From positions 1,998,501 to 2,062,500 of the forward strand of contig JAYKKT010000088.1 of assembly GCA_036023115.1 (NCBI GenBank): a stretch of DNA of 64,000 nucleotides, given 5' to 3'. The position numbers and the translations under genes were made by a program. Origin of the DNA: Brasenia schreberi (taxonomy: Eukaryota > Streptophyta > Magnoliopsida > Nymphaeales > Cabombaceae). Shown here piece by piece: positions 17,403 to 29,730 of the stretch. Every line of letters starts with the position of its first letter. The stretch's first letter is position 1. Under the pieces are notes generated by a model. The model worked only from the letters and a program-made list of their open reading frames with translations, searched no databases and was not told where the DNA came from.

Positions 17403-17806
17403 TCTCCAACAACAACATCAACTAAGTCTTTTCTCATAGTAAACAGATTGATTACATGAATTCTTTGTTTTTACATAGCTCTATTATGTGTCAATTAACT
17501 TAACATAAGATAAATCACTTTTTATTGTTTCTTTTCAATACCTTTATAGTCTTCTTCGTTCTCTTTTAACATTTTTACAATATAATTTCTCATACATTTT
17601 CACCGAAGCTTCATTTGATCGTCTTTTTATGTGTTCAAACCATCTTAAATGGTTTCTCTTTCTTTTTATCATTCATAGACCTCACTTTCAATTTGTTTAT
17701 AATAACCTCATTACATGCATAGTCTTTTCTTCTGTGACCACTCATCTATTTCAACATCTTTATTTATGCGATTGATATGTTTTGTACTACCCAACACTCA
17801 TAATTC
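17403..17806 (-). mobile_element. Old RTE-type 3' fragment
   Basis: Begins (CAACAA)n then CTAAGTCTTTTCTCATAG; continues with degenerate minus-strand matches to the RTE C-terminal coding region (GACCACTCATCTATTTCAAC). Multiple indels and stops show it is dead. Confidence 0.7.
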
Positions 17807-18006
17807 AAACCCGCATCTCAAACCATTGGCTCAACTCATTCTTTTTGTTTTTATATTTTAGCCGTTCGAGTTAGGTTTGGGTTTGAATTGGAATTGAAAC
17901 CAATGGTTCTAAACTAGGCCTAGTTCTAGTTCATGATAGATCCTACCTAAGTCGAGGCTTTTGCCGCCAAGTTATATTTTAAAATCCTACCTTACCACTA
18001 GAGATG

Positions 18007-18867
18007 TCAAAATGGGCCTGGCTCAAGGGTCAAAGAATTCTAACCCATATTAGAAACATGACCAAACAACCAGCCCATGTGGTCTTAGGAGTCAGGTCGG
18101 ACTGGCCCACAAGGTTACATCGCCTTTGAATATTAGATCGGGTTTGTAAAATTAGATTCAAATCTGCTTGAAATCCAAATCCAACCGCAACATTTCATGC
18201 TTCAACAATCTATGTACTGCTATAAACATAATAGGAAAAAAAATACACATATATATACATATACATACATACATATATATATATACCACATACATATAAT
18301 AATAAAAACTATATATATGTATACTATATATATAAATGTATATATATAGTACGTATAATTGATTTTGGCCCCCGACCAAGTCATTTTGACATCTTTACCA
18401 GTGGGTGTGTAGGCCTTTCTAGAGAGAGATGCGTAGGCTCAAAATGGGCCTGGCTCAAGGGTCAAAGAATTCTAACCCATATTAGAAACATGACCAAACA
18501 ACCAGCCCATGTGGTCTTAGGAGTCGGGTCGGACTGGCCCACAAGGTTACATCGCCTTTGAATATTAGATCGGGTTTATAAAATTAGATTCAAATCAGCT
18601 TGAAATCCAAATCCAACCGCAACATTTCATGCTTCAACAATCTATGTACTGCTATACACATAATAGGAAAAAAAATACACATATATATACATATACATAT
18701 ACATATATATACCACATACATATAATAATAAAAACTATATATATGTATACTATATATATAAATGTATATATATATAGTACATATAATTGATTTTGGCCCC
18801 CGACCAAGTCATTTTGACATCTTTACCAGTGGGTGTGTAGGCCTTTCTAGAGAGAGATGCGTAGGCT
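18007..18867 (+). repeat. Recent 430-bp tandem duplication
   Basis: A unit starting TCAAAATGGGCCTGGCTC at 18007 is repeated from 18439 with about 432-bp offset and only a few substitutions (GTCAGG versus GTCGGG; ATCTGC versus ATCAGC). Both include the same TA-rich segment and end GAGATGCGTAGGC. No gene is inside. Confidence 0.9.
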
Positions 18868-18869
18868 TT

Positions 18870-19979
18870 TTTAGAGAGAGAGAGAGAGAGAGAGGCAATA
18901 ATCCAATGGCTGTGTGGGCCTTTTTGCAGCGCGAATTCACCGTCCACATTTGATTTCAAAAAGCTTGCTAACGCTTTTAAGGAGTCAGTGGGCTTCCCCT
19001 TTGCAACTTCTTCATCCTGGAGAGAGCAGAAACAGACACCACTGTTGTAGCCAGGAGGTAAACGAATCTTCACATCGCCCAAAGTTCGATCTCTAAACTA
19101 ATAGTGTGAAGGCCTCTGCCCTCGCCATTAGAATTTAGATTTCACAAAGTCATATTGATATAAAAGCCAGATCCACCATAAAAACAACTAGTTTTTAAAA
19201 CGCACACATATATGGAATGGTAGGGCGTCGAGGAGTTTATTATCCCCGTGATTACCACCGTTCAATTTTTTACACAACTTCTTGTTCGTCCTATCCTCCA
19301 TCAAGAGTCATCAAACTATTAGAAAAGATTAAAATCAAAGAGTACATATTCCCAAAGTATATTAGCATTCATATATATTAGTACAACTATTCGATCATTA
19401 ATATCAACAATTGAGATCTTTAAGGATGTTTTAAGAACTATACTTTGTAAAAAGTACAATTACTTTTTTGCTTTTTGTATTCAAAACTCAACTGCTGATC
19501 TCAAGAAACGAATGTTAAAATTTTTAAGGATGTTTTAAGTATATTAGTGTATGCATTTATCATGTTATGTACATATATATGTGTGTTTCTCGATACATAA
19601 TCATGCATAATCCTCCACTTGACATGTTTGTCTGCCACTTAAGCTATTGGTTACTATCCTCTACCACTTTCTATACCTCTTCTACCTTTTAAAAATGCCT
19701 TTCATAAGTCAAAACCATTGCTTCTACTACCTAAAAAAATATTTAAAAACTACAAAACTGTACATATATATAATTTTTAATTTTTTTGTGGTTTTAGTAG
19801 CAGCAACAACAACTTTGATATGTGGTTTCGAAAAGTGGAGGAGTGCAGTGGTGGATGGTTGAAATAGAGAATCCACACAAATTTTGAAAAGTGGAGAGAT
19901 GTGTGTGTTGACATATAAAACAACAATTGACATATAAAATATTATGCATATAAGACTACCTTTCTCTATCTATACCGGC

Positions 19980-20017
<38 letters not shown>

Positions 20018-20030
20018 TGAGACAAAGATG
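18870..20030. other. Intergenic; one unrecognised coding-like patch
   Basis: The minus strand at 19082-18950 reads GDVKIRLPPGY onward to LKALASFLKSN. It looks coding-like but short, with no recognised family, and runs into a (CT)n tract, so I do not call a gene. 19100-19980 is AT-rich. A (TA)n(TG)n microsatellite lies at 19980-20017. Confidence 0.3.
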
Positions 20031-20034
20031 GTGT

Positions 20035-20218
20035 TAACAAATCGAGACACATTTTAATAATCTATCTTTGATGATAGATTATTAAATTAAAAAGAAGTAT
20101 ATGTATACTTTGATGATAAATGAATCATTGAATTTCACTCATGTATCTTTGATGGTGAATAAAAAAAAAAAATGGATGGTTGAGATATGTTTGGATTTGT
20201 TAACATTTAAGTGTGCTA

Positions 20219-20258
<40 letters not shown>
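20035..20258 (+). mobile_element. Foldback MITE family 1 copy
   Basis: Contains AATAATCTATCTTTGATGAT, AGTATATGTATACTTTGATG, CATGTATCTTTGATGGTG, TTGAGATATGTTTGG, AAGTGTGCTAGCA and a (TA)n end. Confidence 0.55.
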
Positions 20259-20295
20259 CACATATATATGTGTATATAGTTCTCTTTATATATAA

Positions 20296-20317
<22 letters not shown>

Positions 20318-20326
<9 letters not shown>

Positions 20327-20525
20327 AAGTGTAAGTAAATTCAAACAAATCTTACCCATTCATTTTTTTTATAATAGACAGTCAAAATTTAAAATTTAAA
20401 AAGTAAAATGGCCCATGTGAATAGAGTATACCCCTAAAAAGTATACATATTTTTAATATTTCAATTTCAATCATCTATCATCAAAAATGAATTTACTAGT
20501 ATCTAAGTGTAGTATATATAAGTTT

Positions 20526-20565
<40 letters not shown>

Positions 20566-20566
20566 G
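20318..20566 (+). mobile_element. Foldback MITE family 1 copy with (CT)n(TA)n end
   Basis: Contains AGTAAATTCAAACAAATC, AAATTTAAAAAGTAAAATGG, CATGTGAATAGAGTATACCC, AATCATCTATCATCAAAAATG and TCTAAGTGTAGTATATATAAG, then (CT)n(TA)n. Confidence 0.55.
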
Positions 20567-20845
20567 ATAGAGACATTGGTATATGTTAGTTTCCTTGAGT
20601 GTTATCAAATCCAAATAAATCTCAATCATCTATCTTTGGTGATTGGTGATTGAGATTTAAATCTATAAAGTAAAAAGTACATGTATACTTTTTATAGATG
20701 CACTTTATTTATATTAGCACTTTTGTTTTTAAATTTCAAATCTCATCCCATCATCATCAAAGATGGACAATTGAGATTTGTTTGAATTTGTTAGTAGTTA
20801 GGTATGCTAGCATAACTCTCTCTCCCTATATATATATATAAGAGA
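20560..20845 (+). mobile_element. Foldback MITE family 1, best-preserved copy
   Basis: The left arm (about 20603-20640, AATCCAAATAAATCTCAATC then ATCTATCTTTGG) pairs with the right arm (about 20750-20800, CATCAAAGATGGACAATTGAG then ATTTGTTTGAATTTG). A second hairpin lies inside, AAAAAGTACATGTATACTTT at about 20672-20691. Outer ends are TA/GA and CT/TA microsatellite. There is no coding capacity. Confidence 0.65.
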
Positions 20846-21094
20846 AAGTTGTATTTTCCTACCTTTCTAGTAACCTATTGCACCACTTCATCTATTCGAC
20901 ACCTTAAAAAAGTACCGGCTGTCCATATATATATATATATAGAGAGAGAGAGGGATGGGGGTGGGAGCTTTTGGTGGTGGACCATGCAATACATTTGTTA
21001 CTTTCTAGCGCACCATGAAAGAAAAAGCATCAACTTGAAGATCTTTCTGTCCTTATCCTTTTCCCTGTAAGTCACCCGTTATTTTGTAGGCTCA

Positions 21095-21235
21095 AGGGCT
21101 GATACTACTTTCACTCGAGAGCTCTAATTGTATCGAAAACAGGATCCATGGCCTTGCCATCTAACTCACAGCCTTTAACTTGTGAGTCGATCCCCTAGCC
21201 AAGTAAGCTATGTGCTCTGTCATTACTAAGTCTTC
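21095..21235 (-). mobile_element. Degenerate SINE family A copy
   Basis: Minus strand carries GAGCACATAGCTTACTTGGC, TAGGGGATCGACTCACAAG and TTAAAGGCTGTGAG, the 5' block order of family A. Confidence 0.4.
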
Positions 21236-21250
21236 AGTGTGCCCCTTCAA

Positions 21251-21770
21251 TAAGGATGTGCATGGTCCGTTCGATTCAATAAGCAAACCGAATCAACTGT
21301 CTTTAGAATTCAAAAACCGAATCGAATTATTTCGATCAATTTGATTTGGTTTTCAGGTTCAGGCTCTATTGGCTGAATTTTATGTTTGTGGGCACAAAGC
21401 CAGTCTATGTTATACATATATACATAGTATGTGAGTATATATATATATATATATATCAAAACCGGTTCTTGCTCACCACTGGTGACGCTTAGTAATGTTT
21501 AACCATTGCTTTCAGTGGCATGAGTAAGTAATATTGGGCAGGAGTCAATCAGTCAACAATGCATGTATAGACACATAATATATATATATATATATATACA
21601 CATACACCAATTTGGTTGGTTTGGTTTTTATTCAATCTTGAGTTTAGAAAAACAAATCAAACTGAATTAACCAATTCTTTTAGAATTTTGAAACCGAACC
21701 GAAACAAAAATGAAAACTTCAGTTGATTTGGTTAGGTTAATCAGTTTTGACCGAATTGTGCTCAACACTA
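21251..21770 (+). mobile_element. Non-autonomous hAT-like element
   Basis: Left end TAAGGATGTGCATGG, right end GTGCTCAACACTA, which resemble hAT-type TAGGGGTGTGCA inverted ends. Flanking 8-bp repeats CCCTTCAA (21243-21250) and CCCTTCAT (21771-21778) match 7 of 8. The interior is rich in AACCGAA/TTCGGTT-type motifs with no transposase. Confidence 0.65.
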
Positions 21771-21893
21771 CCCTTCATTACATTCTCTTTTTCTACAAGA
21801 TGGGGTTGGCAAAACCCTACCATATTACATTACAAGACATATAAGGATACCACTTGGGTGGTTTATTCTTCCCAATAAAATTACTTCTAAGAG

Positions 21894-22022
21894 TGCACCG
21901 AGAGCATTAGCTCAATGGCAGGGCGTTCTAGTGCTGTTTCTGCTGGTAGAGGGTTTTAACTCTCAGAGAGGACATGTGTGGGTGTTAGGCTTCAACCTCC
22001 TCTTACAACCACTTTTTTTTTG
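21894..22022 (+). mobile_element. SINE family B, copy 3
   Basis: Reads GCATTAGCTCAATGGCAGGG, GTTCTAGTGCTG, GAGGACATGTGTGGGTG, TTAGGCTTCAACCTCC. Perfect 12-bp direct repeats TACTTCTAAGAG flank it at 21882-21893 and 22023-22034. Confidence 0.8.
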
Positions 22023-22039
22023 TACTTCTAAGAGCACTC

Positions 22040-23800
22040 AATTAATGACCTATACTTATGTGTTTAAAACAGTGATGGATCTACATTGACCCAAGATGAG
22101 ATATCAGCAATGGCTAGATTTTGCCCTATTTTAAAAGAATTTCTAGATTCTGTCACTAGTTTGACATATGTGGTCATGAGAAGTGACAATTTCCGGCATC
22201 AACAATATAATATTATGAAAATATATGATTATCAAATGGCATACAATCTATTGCCTTGTGCAGGAGTATGGTGGCCATGAAGATCAAATCCGCCCTACCT
22301 GGCTAGCACAAAGAAGTCCTCTACAAGTAGAGATTTTTAACTTTTAGCCGGGGACTTGCCACCGGTTAGGGATGTCAATGACCAGAGGTGGTTCACATTT
22401 TACGGTTTATTGAATCTGACTAACTGGTTCATGCACAAGTACATATGAATTTCAACCTGGGTTTGAGTTGCGAAATGACAGAATGAAGCTTTCTTTGGTA
22501 CCTGCATACTTATGCTCATCCTTTACTATTCTTTATTTTTGAAGGTAATGAATATAATAAAGATATCTCTTATATTTTTATAAATTTTTTAACGACACTC
22601 ATGACCCTCAAAAGTAAAAGAAAAAGTTGGACATGATTAGGCATACGTCAGAAAATGCATGATCCAATTTTCTTAAATAAGGTATTATATTTTAGCTATA
22701 AACAAGCAATTGGGTATGATCTGCCATGAACAATGCAGGATCTCTCTACTTTGAATTAGTGCTCACTCAAACCAAATTTTGAAAATCAGCTAACCCCGCG
22801 ATGATTGGGGTGATTTGTACAAATTTTGGCTTTCGAGGACATCTCCGGCTATCGGAACAAATACAGAAGGGACACGACACAAGGACAAGTTGAATCACAC
22901 CATGGTGTTTTTAGTTACACTTTGATGAGCTCAGGTTTATCTTCCCTCTCTCTTTTTTATTTGATGATCTCATGTAGCTTTTCAGTTTCAGTAACTAATT
23001 GTTGGTGCATTGAGATGCAGTGCAGGCCACCTGAAAATGGTGGACTCACTCCTTTTTCAGTAAATGCCAGGATTATAACATTTGAGTTTGTTGGCCCGAA
23101 CCGTTTTGTCTTCTCTAAAGAAGGAAAGAAAAAAGCAAGGATATACTTCGTTAATTTCTTAAAAGCATTTAAAATCGATGTTGATTATATAAAAATATAG
23201 ACGTGACAGAAACGAAGATGCAAGATAAATGTATAACAGTACAACAAAAATACCATAAAGCGGAAATAGTTATCAAAGAAAAAGCCGGTTTGACTGATAA
23301 AAAGTTGTATAAGTTTGCACAAGACTCAGACTTAATCCAATTTGACAAAATACTGAACAAGTATTATCAGTAATTATGAACTACTACGAAATTAGATGAT
23401 GGACACTTAAAAAAAATAATAAAAATAAATACTAAAAATATTCCTACTTTTCTAATTAAATGCAAACAAAAAAATAGCATACGGCACTTATATATTTAAA
23501 GATAGTACCTTGAGTCGATGTAGCGGACGACACTCACAGGTGATATCTTGTTTGGTTTCGGTGGCATTAATTGTTATATAACTGCATTGGTGGACAGTGG
23601 ACTGTAGTGGTGAGCAGGTTGAGGCAGCTGCCTCACCCAAAATCCAACGAAATTAAAAGAAAATCCCTTTAGATGGTCTGATTTTTCTAAAGAATTTATA
23701 TGGACCCTGTCACCTTGATTTCACCCAACTGAACTACCTCACTCCCAAATTAACTTCATCCAATGCAGTGTAAGGGTAAAATTTTCGGACCTAATCCAAT
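22040..23800. other. Intergenic; nothing identified
   Basis: Open frames at 22086-22280 and 22826-23200 show no recognisable motif. I see no splice-supported gene. The text TAGGGATGTCAATG at 22369 may be a hAT-like terminus with no partner found. Confidence 0.35.
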
Positions 23801-23805
23801 AACTC

Positions 23806-24100
<295 letters not shown>

Positions 24101-24740
24101 AGAGAACAAAGCCTACCACTGAAACTACTTACTTATGTCAGATTATTACTTTCTGTATATATAAATATAATTTCAAAAGTTGTAAAATATTTTAAAATTT
24201 ACAAAAAACAATATTATTATTATTATGCCACCAAAACAACAAATGACCGAATAAGAGTAAATAGGATATATATATATATAAAGAGAGAGAGATTGGGTCA
24301 TACTTGAGAAGATTGTTGTAAGAGTACTTGAAAAATGATGTTATAAGAGCATTTGGAAAACGATCATTGATAACTTTATCATACTCGTACCACCAAAAGG
24401 CTGACTGTTACATATGAGTGAATAATATTAGCGGTGAACATGATCCAATTACTTCCTCTCTCCACACACACACACATATATATATTCTGTGTGTGTGTTG
24501 TAGTCTGGTTGACTCAGACCCAGCCCCAACCAACCCTGGTTAGGTCTGGGTCAACGTGATTCTAGCTCAGGCCCAAAAGTGATCAGACCCGTTGACCCCA
24601 CATGCAACACATAATGCATGGTTTTCCAGAACGGAAAGACACCTAAATATCTAGATGAGTGACCTGTGGTTTCCGAGTCATCTCCCCACCAAGGAAGACG
24701 TTCTCAAAAACTCTCCAACTAGACAATATCATAAATTCAA

Positions 24741-25380
24741 TCATCCCGAAAGGATAGCGTTGCAGCAGTATCTGAAGCTCTTCGGGGCCAAAGTGAAAGG
24801 CTGAGAGCAGAACAGGAGTGCATTAGAGGCCACAGAAGCACACACGCATGCACACATACAGAGAGAGAGAGAGAGAGATGTTCGCCCATGTATCCCAGAA
24901 GAGCTTAAAGCAAAGGATGATGCCCCTGAACGAGACTCATACAGAACGTGTGGAAAAGTAAAACCAATTAAAGTTAAACCTTCCTCCAGAGATGATAGTT
25001 TCCTAATCCTGTAGACAATATTCCCCGTGATAAGCAGTTCCCATAAACCCATCGATTCTACGACGCCCAATAATCGGATGCTTGGTCTTCATGCTCATAA
25101 GTATGAAATGCCTTTCAGTAGAACTGCATTAGATAGATACTTCTAACGGCCATGAGCCAGAAACATATCAACTGATTGTGCTTCACTGTCCACGCCTTTC
25201 TGAAGGACTCTAGATTCTACATCATGAGCAAGTTGGGGTTGGGCAAATCCTTGCAGAGTCACACCGGCCGGTATCGAACTTGCGACATCCTTCAACTTAG
25301 AATTTTTCGCATCGATATAACCATCCTCAAGAATTAGGCAATCCATCAGGAAAACCAAGCAACCGAAGTAAAGGAGCAAG
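24741..25380 (-). other. Transcribed-looking segment downstream of the CCCH gene; possible 3' UTR or unrecognised exon
   Basis: Minus-strand open frames occur at 25379-25143 (contains KLKDVASSIPAGVTLQGF and ends DMFLAHGR) and at 25070-24741. Base composition is coding-like and less AT-rich than the flanks, and it lies about 450 bp downstream of the CCCH stop on the same strand. I do not recognise a family. It may be a spliced 3' UTR of the CCCH gene, an extra exon, or chance. Confidence 0.2.
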
Positions 25381-25836
25381 AAAGAGGACTGTCAACTACC
25401 TAAGAACTGCAAACCACCAGCCCAATTTATCAATCCCTTCATGGAAGTTTCAAAATAAACAACAGGATCATCTCCTTACTCTGCTTTTAATCTATCCGGA
25501 TCAAATACTCAAATTCTAGACACAGATACCCCAAAGCATGAGGAACTATATCCAGCATTGTTGAATAAAGAATCACAGGCACAGCAACTGACAAGCGTTC
25601 TCTCAAGCGGCATAGAATGCATGTCAAATGAAATCACTCACTCTTCACCTTAATATCTCGCGCTAACTAAAGATACAAGAGATCAGAGAACCATCACTGT
25701 CTAGACAATGCACGAGGAAAGTTAGTGTGCGCACCCAAATCGGCTAAAGGATCTTACTTAAATGCGGAATCGGTGACATTGGCTCTTCTTCCAAATATAA
25801 CTTGCTAATAGCTAGAGCGACTTAGTCTAGTGTGCT

Positions 25837-27858
25837 TCATTCATTGTCATCAATCCAGTCACCATAAATCCTACTGATTTTGTCTGGACCCTTCCACTTC
25901 TGTAAGGGCCGTTGCGGACCCTGCCGCCGACTTGTACCAATAGACCTCTGAGATGGAACCCCAATACTGTAGACATCTGTGTGAGCAACTGGCATAAGAG
26001 ATGCAGCACCGTCCTGACTCTTTAAAGATGATCCAGCCTGCTTTCCGTCATTTGGAGTGGATGAGGGCTCGCGACCGTCCATCTCCACAAGCCCCCCACC
26101 ATATTTGTGAAGCTCTGTTGTACAAGACAGTGATATTCGTGAACAAATTCATAGCCAAATAGATCAGAGGCTACTCAAGCAATACTTAGTGCCAACAGCA
26201 TATAATCTTTACAGTTGCAAACAACCAAAGATTTCCCAAATAATGAGATTTTCTCCTTCAGGAAGTACAAAAGCAGGCATAACACTAGTAGAAGTTTCTG
26301 TATTAAACATTTTTTAAGACAATGATATCATGATAGGTTCCAGCACAAGATAAAGTTTCAAACCACCTCTGAATTTGCATCCATGGATAAGCCATCACCA
26401 ATACTCAAGACAAACTAAGCACTTCATACAAATAGAATACCTTCTATATAGCTTTGGCCATTCATAAACTTCCAAAGAAACGCAAAAGATGGGAAACTCT
26501 TAAAATAGCAGCCTTAAATTAAAATTGAATACGAAAACATTCGCCAGAAATGTTCCACCAATAGTTTGAATTTGGTGCATCGATTCAGCTAAGCATTTAA
26601 AAGGGCAGGTGGCAAGCATAAATTGGTGAAGGCCAAACATTCTTGTGAAAACATTTTCAGAAACCATCTGAGACTGCGCACATCCACAACATGCCAGAGT
26701 CTACCGAGACCCAACTCAGACAGAGCTCTCAGCAAGAGATGGTAGTCAGCAAATTCCGCAAACAAGCAAGGTTACTTCTCAAGAACATTCTAGATTGTCA
26801 AAATTGATATCCTGGTTTGCAGAAAAATACTAATATTGGAGATGAGTAGTGATCAACAGCCTATCAGCTTCTTCCAAGGAGATTTTATATATCAACTATC
26901 AGGAAAAAATAAGGAGGCAAATAATGATCCACAATTTATTTACTATTGCCTGCCCAAGAAAGTTATCATGTTTAACACATAAAAAGAAACAGATCTTATG
27001 TTTCACATAGTGAAGTGTCAGGTTAAGTAGAAAGAAACTAAAGTTACCTCCTAAACCATGAGCAAAATGGCACTTGTTTCCAAATGGGCAATATCCAGTC
27101 ATCTCCCATTTATTACAAATCCTGGTCTTCCAGTTCGAGGGCTTCTGAGTGGACCCATTTCCACCATTATTCCCACTTCCATAGCCGCTACCAACTGTAG
27201 GACCTAAACTTATAACTACACTTTCCCGAGCCTTTGAATGTTCATCATGTACAAAAGTACAAGAATCGCCATAAGGACAGCCCTCCTCTGTGTAGAACTT
27301 TTTGCAGTGTCTTCCTTTATAAGATCTTGATTCTCCCTCTAAATTTGTTGAGCTCAAAGATGGTATCTGGTTCTCCTCCCTTGGTTCTGAAGTCTGCGAC
27401 CGATCTTCATCTTGGGAAGCCATGATTTCTTGCCAATTCGGTGGTGGTTTCCTCAACTCCTCTATTCCGTGAGCGAAATTGCAGTTTGTTATGTAAGGGC
27501 AAGTACCTTGCCTAAATTTGCAACAGAGTTTTGTTTTGAAAAACATTCTCCCAATCGCCTTTGATCGACTAACGGAGGAGGATTCCCTACCAAATCCACT
27601 TCCTTGCGAGTCACCCTGAGTGTTCCTTGTTCTCTTTTGAGGGGGTTCACTTCCAGATCGAGATTGCAACTGCCTTGCATCAAAGCTAGAACCAGACAGA
27701 TAGTCAGAATCCCCATTCCAAGCTTTATAATCTTCCTCTGTTGCCCAGATTGCCTGATCATTCAGACCAGGCATCCAGTTGTCAACGCTATTGGTAGGAA
27801 TCTCTCTAATCACTGGCCCCGCATCACCAGAGAAACTGATATTCCCATCATAATCCAT
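25837..27858 (-). CDS. Triple CCCH zinc-finger protein (AtC3H12/C3H39-like), 2 coding exons
   Basis: Seen: coding exons are 27858-27048 and 26114-25837 on the minus strand. Phase 1 joins HFAHGLG to ELHKYGGGLVEMDG, and the total is 362 aa. Three CCCH fingers are visible: C112-x7-C120-x5-C126-x3-H130, C185-x8-C194-x5-C200-x3-H204 and C248-x8-C257-x5-C263-x3-H267. Each is preceded by a basic stretch (for example FKTKLC and WKTRIC). The region between fingers 2 and 3 has a Gly/Ser/Asn-rich linker. The C-terminus ends KISRIYGDWIDDNE. Known: this spacing is that of plant C3H12/C3H39-type proteins, thought to bind RNA, and length fits (about 380 aa). The ATG is preceded by stop-poor sequence in frame up to 28056, but MDYDG fits the family start. 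A 5' UTR exon ending near 28589 (CTG then GTGGGT) is inferred. Specific RNA targets cannot be read from sequence. Confidence 0.9.
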
Positions 27859-28099
27859 TACAGAGGAAACCTCAGTTTGACACTTAAAACTATAGAAATT
27901 TAATCCGCCAGTTCGATGGTACCAACCAAACTGTTGCTTCACATTGCTTTCCAAATTGACTGAATTTGATCCACCACGAAGAAACACCCAAGCTCCTACG
28001 AAATGAAGTATGAACGATTTACCATCACAAGAATTGAATCCAAGCATAAAGCACAAAAAGGGTGAGACAAAATGCCTTAATGACTAAAACTAGAAATCA

Positions 28100-28270
28100 A
28101 CAAGCAATATTCCCCGACATCCTCTGTAACTGGAAATGGAAACACGCACACACACACACACACACGCAGCTTGACATCCACCAAATCAAAAGATATCGCG
28201 AGAACGCATCTCAATAACATCATGGATTCTGGAATCAGACGCGCGCGCGCCCTCACACACACATAAAAGG
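28100..28270. repeat. (CA)n and (GC)n microsatellites in the CCCH upstream region
   Basis: (CA)n at 28146-28165 and a GC-alternating run near 28240. They lie in the inferred 5' intron or leader of the CCCH gene. Confidence 0.7.
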
Positions 28271-28689
28271 GTTATGGTACATCACGAGGTATCCTATTCC
28301 TACCCCTAAATCAAGTTCGACCAACAATTATATATATATAGCAGCCGTTAAATGAAGGGTTTCCTTGAAAAGATACATCTACTAAACCTTAAAGCCTAAA
28401 GGCAGACTTATCAATAAAGAGAACCCCAACCACCCACCCTCTCCTTTCACAGAAAATCAATCGATTCTTTCAGGAAATTCACGAAATCGACATAAACATC
28501 TCAAAAATGACGATGAAAATATCCACATCACGAAATCGTCAAATAAACAACAGAGAGAAAGAGAGAGAGAGACAGAGAGAGAACCCACCAGAGATCCTAA
28601 CGGGAAGCGGTCGATTACTGACCAAAATGAGAGAAAATGAGATTCTCCCCAGTCGGGCTTAAATCATCTCGCCTTCTTTTCTTCTCTTC

Positions 28690-29694
28690 CGAGCTGCTAT
28701 GTTTTCTGCTTTTCTAATCCGTGCCCCGTTGCGACAGAGGCCAGATTCGGGAATAGATTTCTGCTGCAAAGTTGATTGCCATTTCCCCCTTTTAGACCCG
28801 ACGGCTTAGATATCGCCCACGTTCTAGTTCCCTTTGTGGTTGATCCCTAAAATATAAGGCCTAAAGGGAACTCCACTAAGAATTATCACCTAGTATTAGG
28901 ATGAAACTGAGTGACCTTTAACATCAAGCCTAGATTGTTCTCCTTCAAATCATACCGATAGAGGGTGTTAAATGCGCTACTCTCTCTCTCTCTCCCGAGC
29001 GTGTTGAAGGAATCTTTTATTTATGGTCATGGAAGGATCTTTTGTTTATTAATGGGAATGAGAGTAGCATTTATTTAAAATCTTAACTGGTCTCAAGTTA
29101 TTTAGGAGTTGTTATTTATTCATTTACAAAATTGTCTTTGCCAACAACATTAGTCCATTTCTTGTTTTAAACCGGATGAAACACTCTGAGGAAGCCGAAG
29201 CCTAAGATTAAAGATCAATCTAAGTTCCCAGCTTTGGCCTCTTACATATAAAGCATTGGCTTTCTTTTTTGGGGAAAAGAGAACTGAATTTCAATTATCT
29301 CATCCCCTTGACGAAAGGCTACCGCTACCCAAAGCATATTTCACTTTTATATTAAATCCCACTGATCTAATGACCTCACTCCCCTCCTAATACAGATGAT
29401 GATCATCGTCACTCTCTCTCCTCCATGGTGCAGGCCAGACGCACTCTCTCTTTCCTCTTATAGAAGAGAGTGGCTACGCGATAGAATCGGCTACCACCAG
29501 TCCCATTCTTGTTGTTGGAAGAATGACCCTAAAGACGAATCATGCAATGGAGATTGTGATAGCTGACATAGTTTTCAGTTTCAAAGCAAGTCCCTGCATA
29601 TGGAAAACCTTAGGCCACAGCCAACAAGAGCATCACTCATTTAAGCAAGATATTTCTTTTCTTATACAAGTTAACCGAAGGAGCTGCAACCCCA

Positions 29695-29730
<36 letters not shown>

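Noticed and set aside
18750..19082. Minus-strand 110-aa frame with GDVKIRLPPGY
   Set aside because: The first part looks coding-like, but the rest is (CT)n and TA-rich repeat and no family could be named.
22826..23200. 124-aa plus-strand frame
   Set aside because: Not opened by a supported exon, no motif recognised, and surrounded by AT-rich intergenic DNA.
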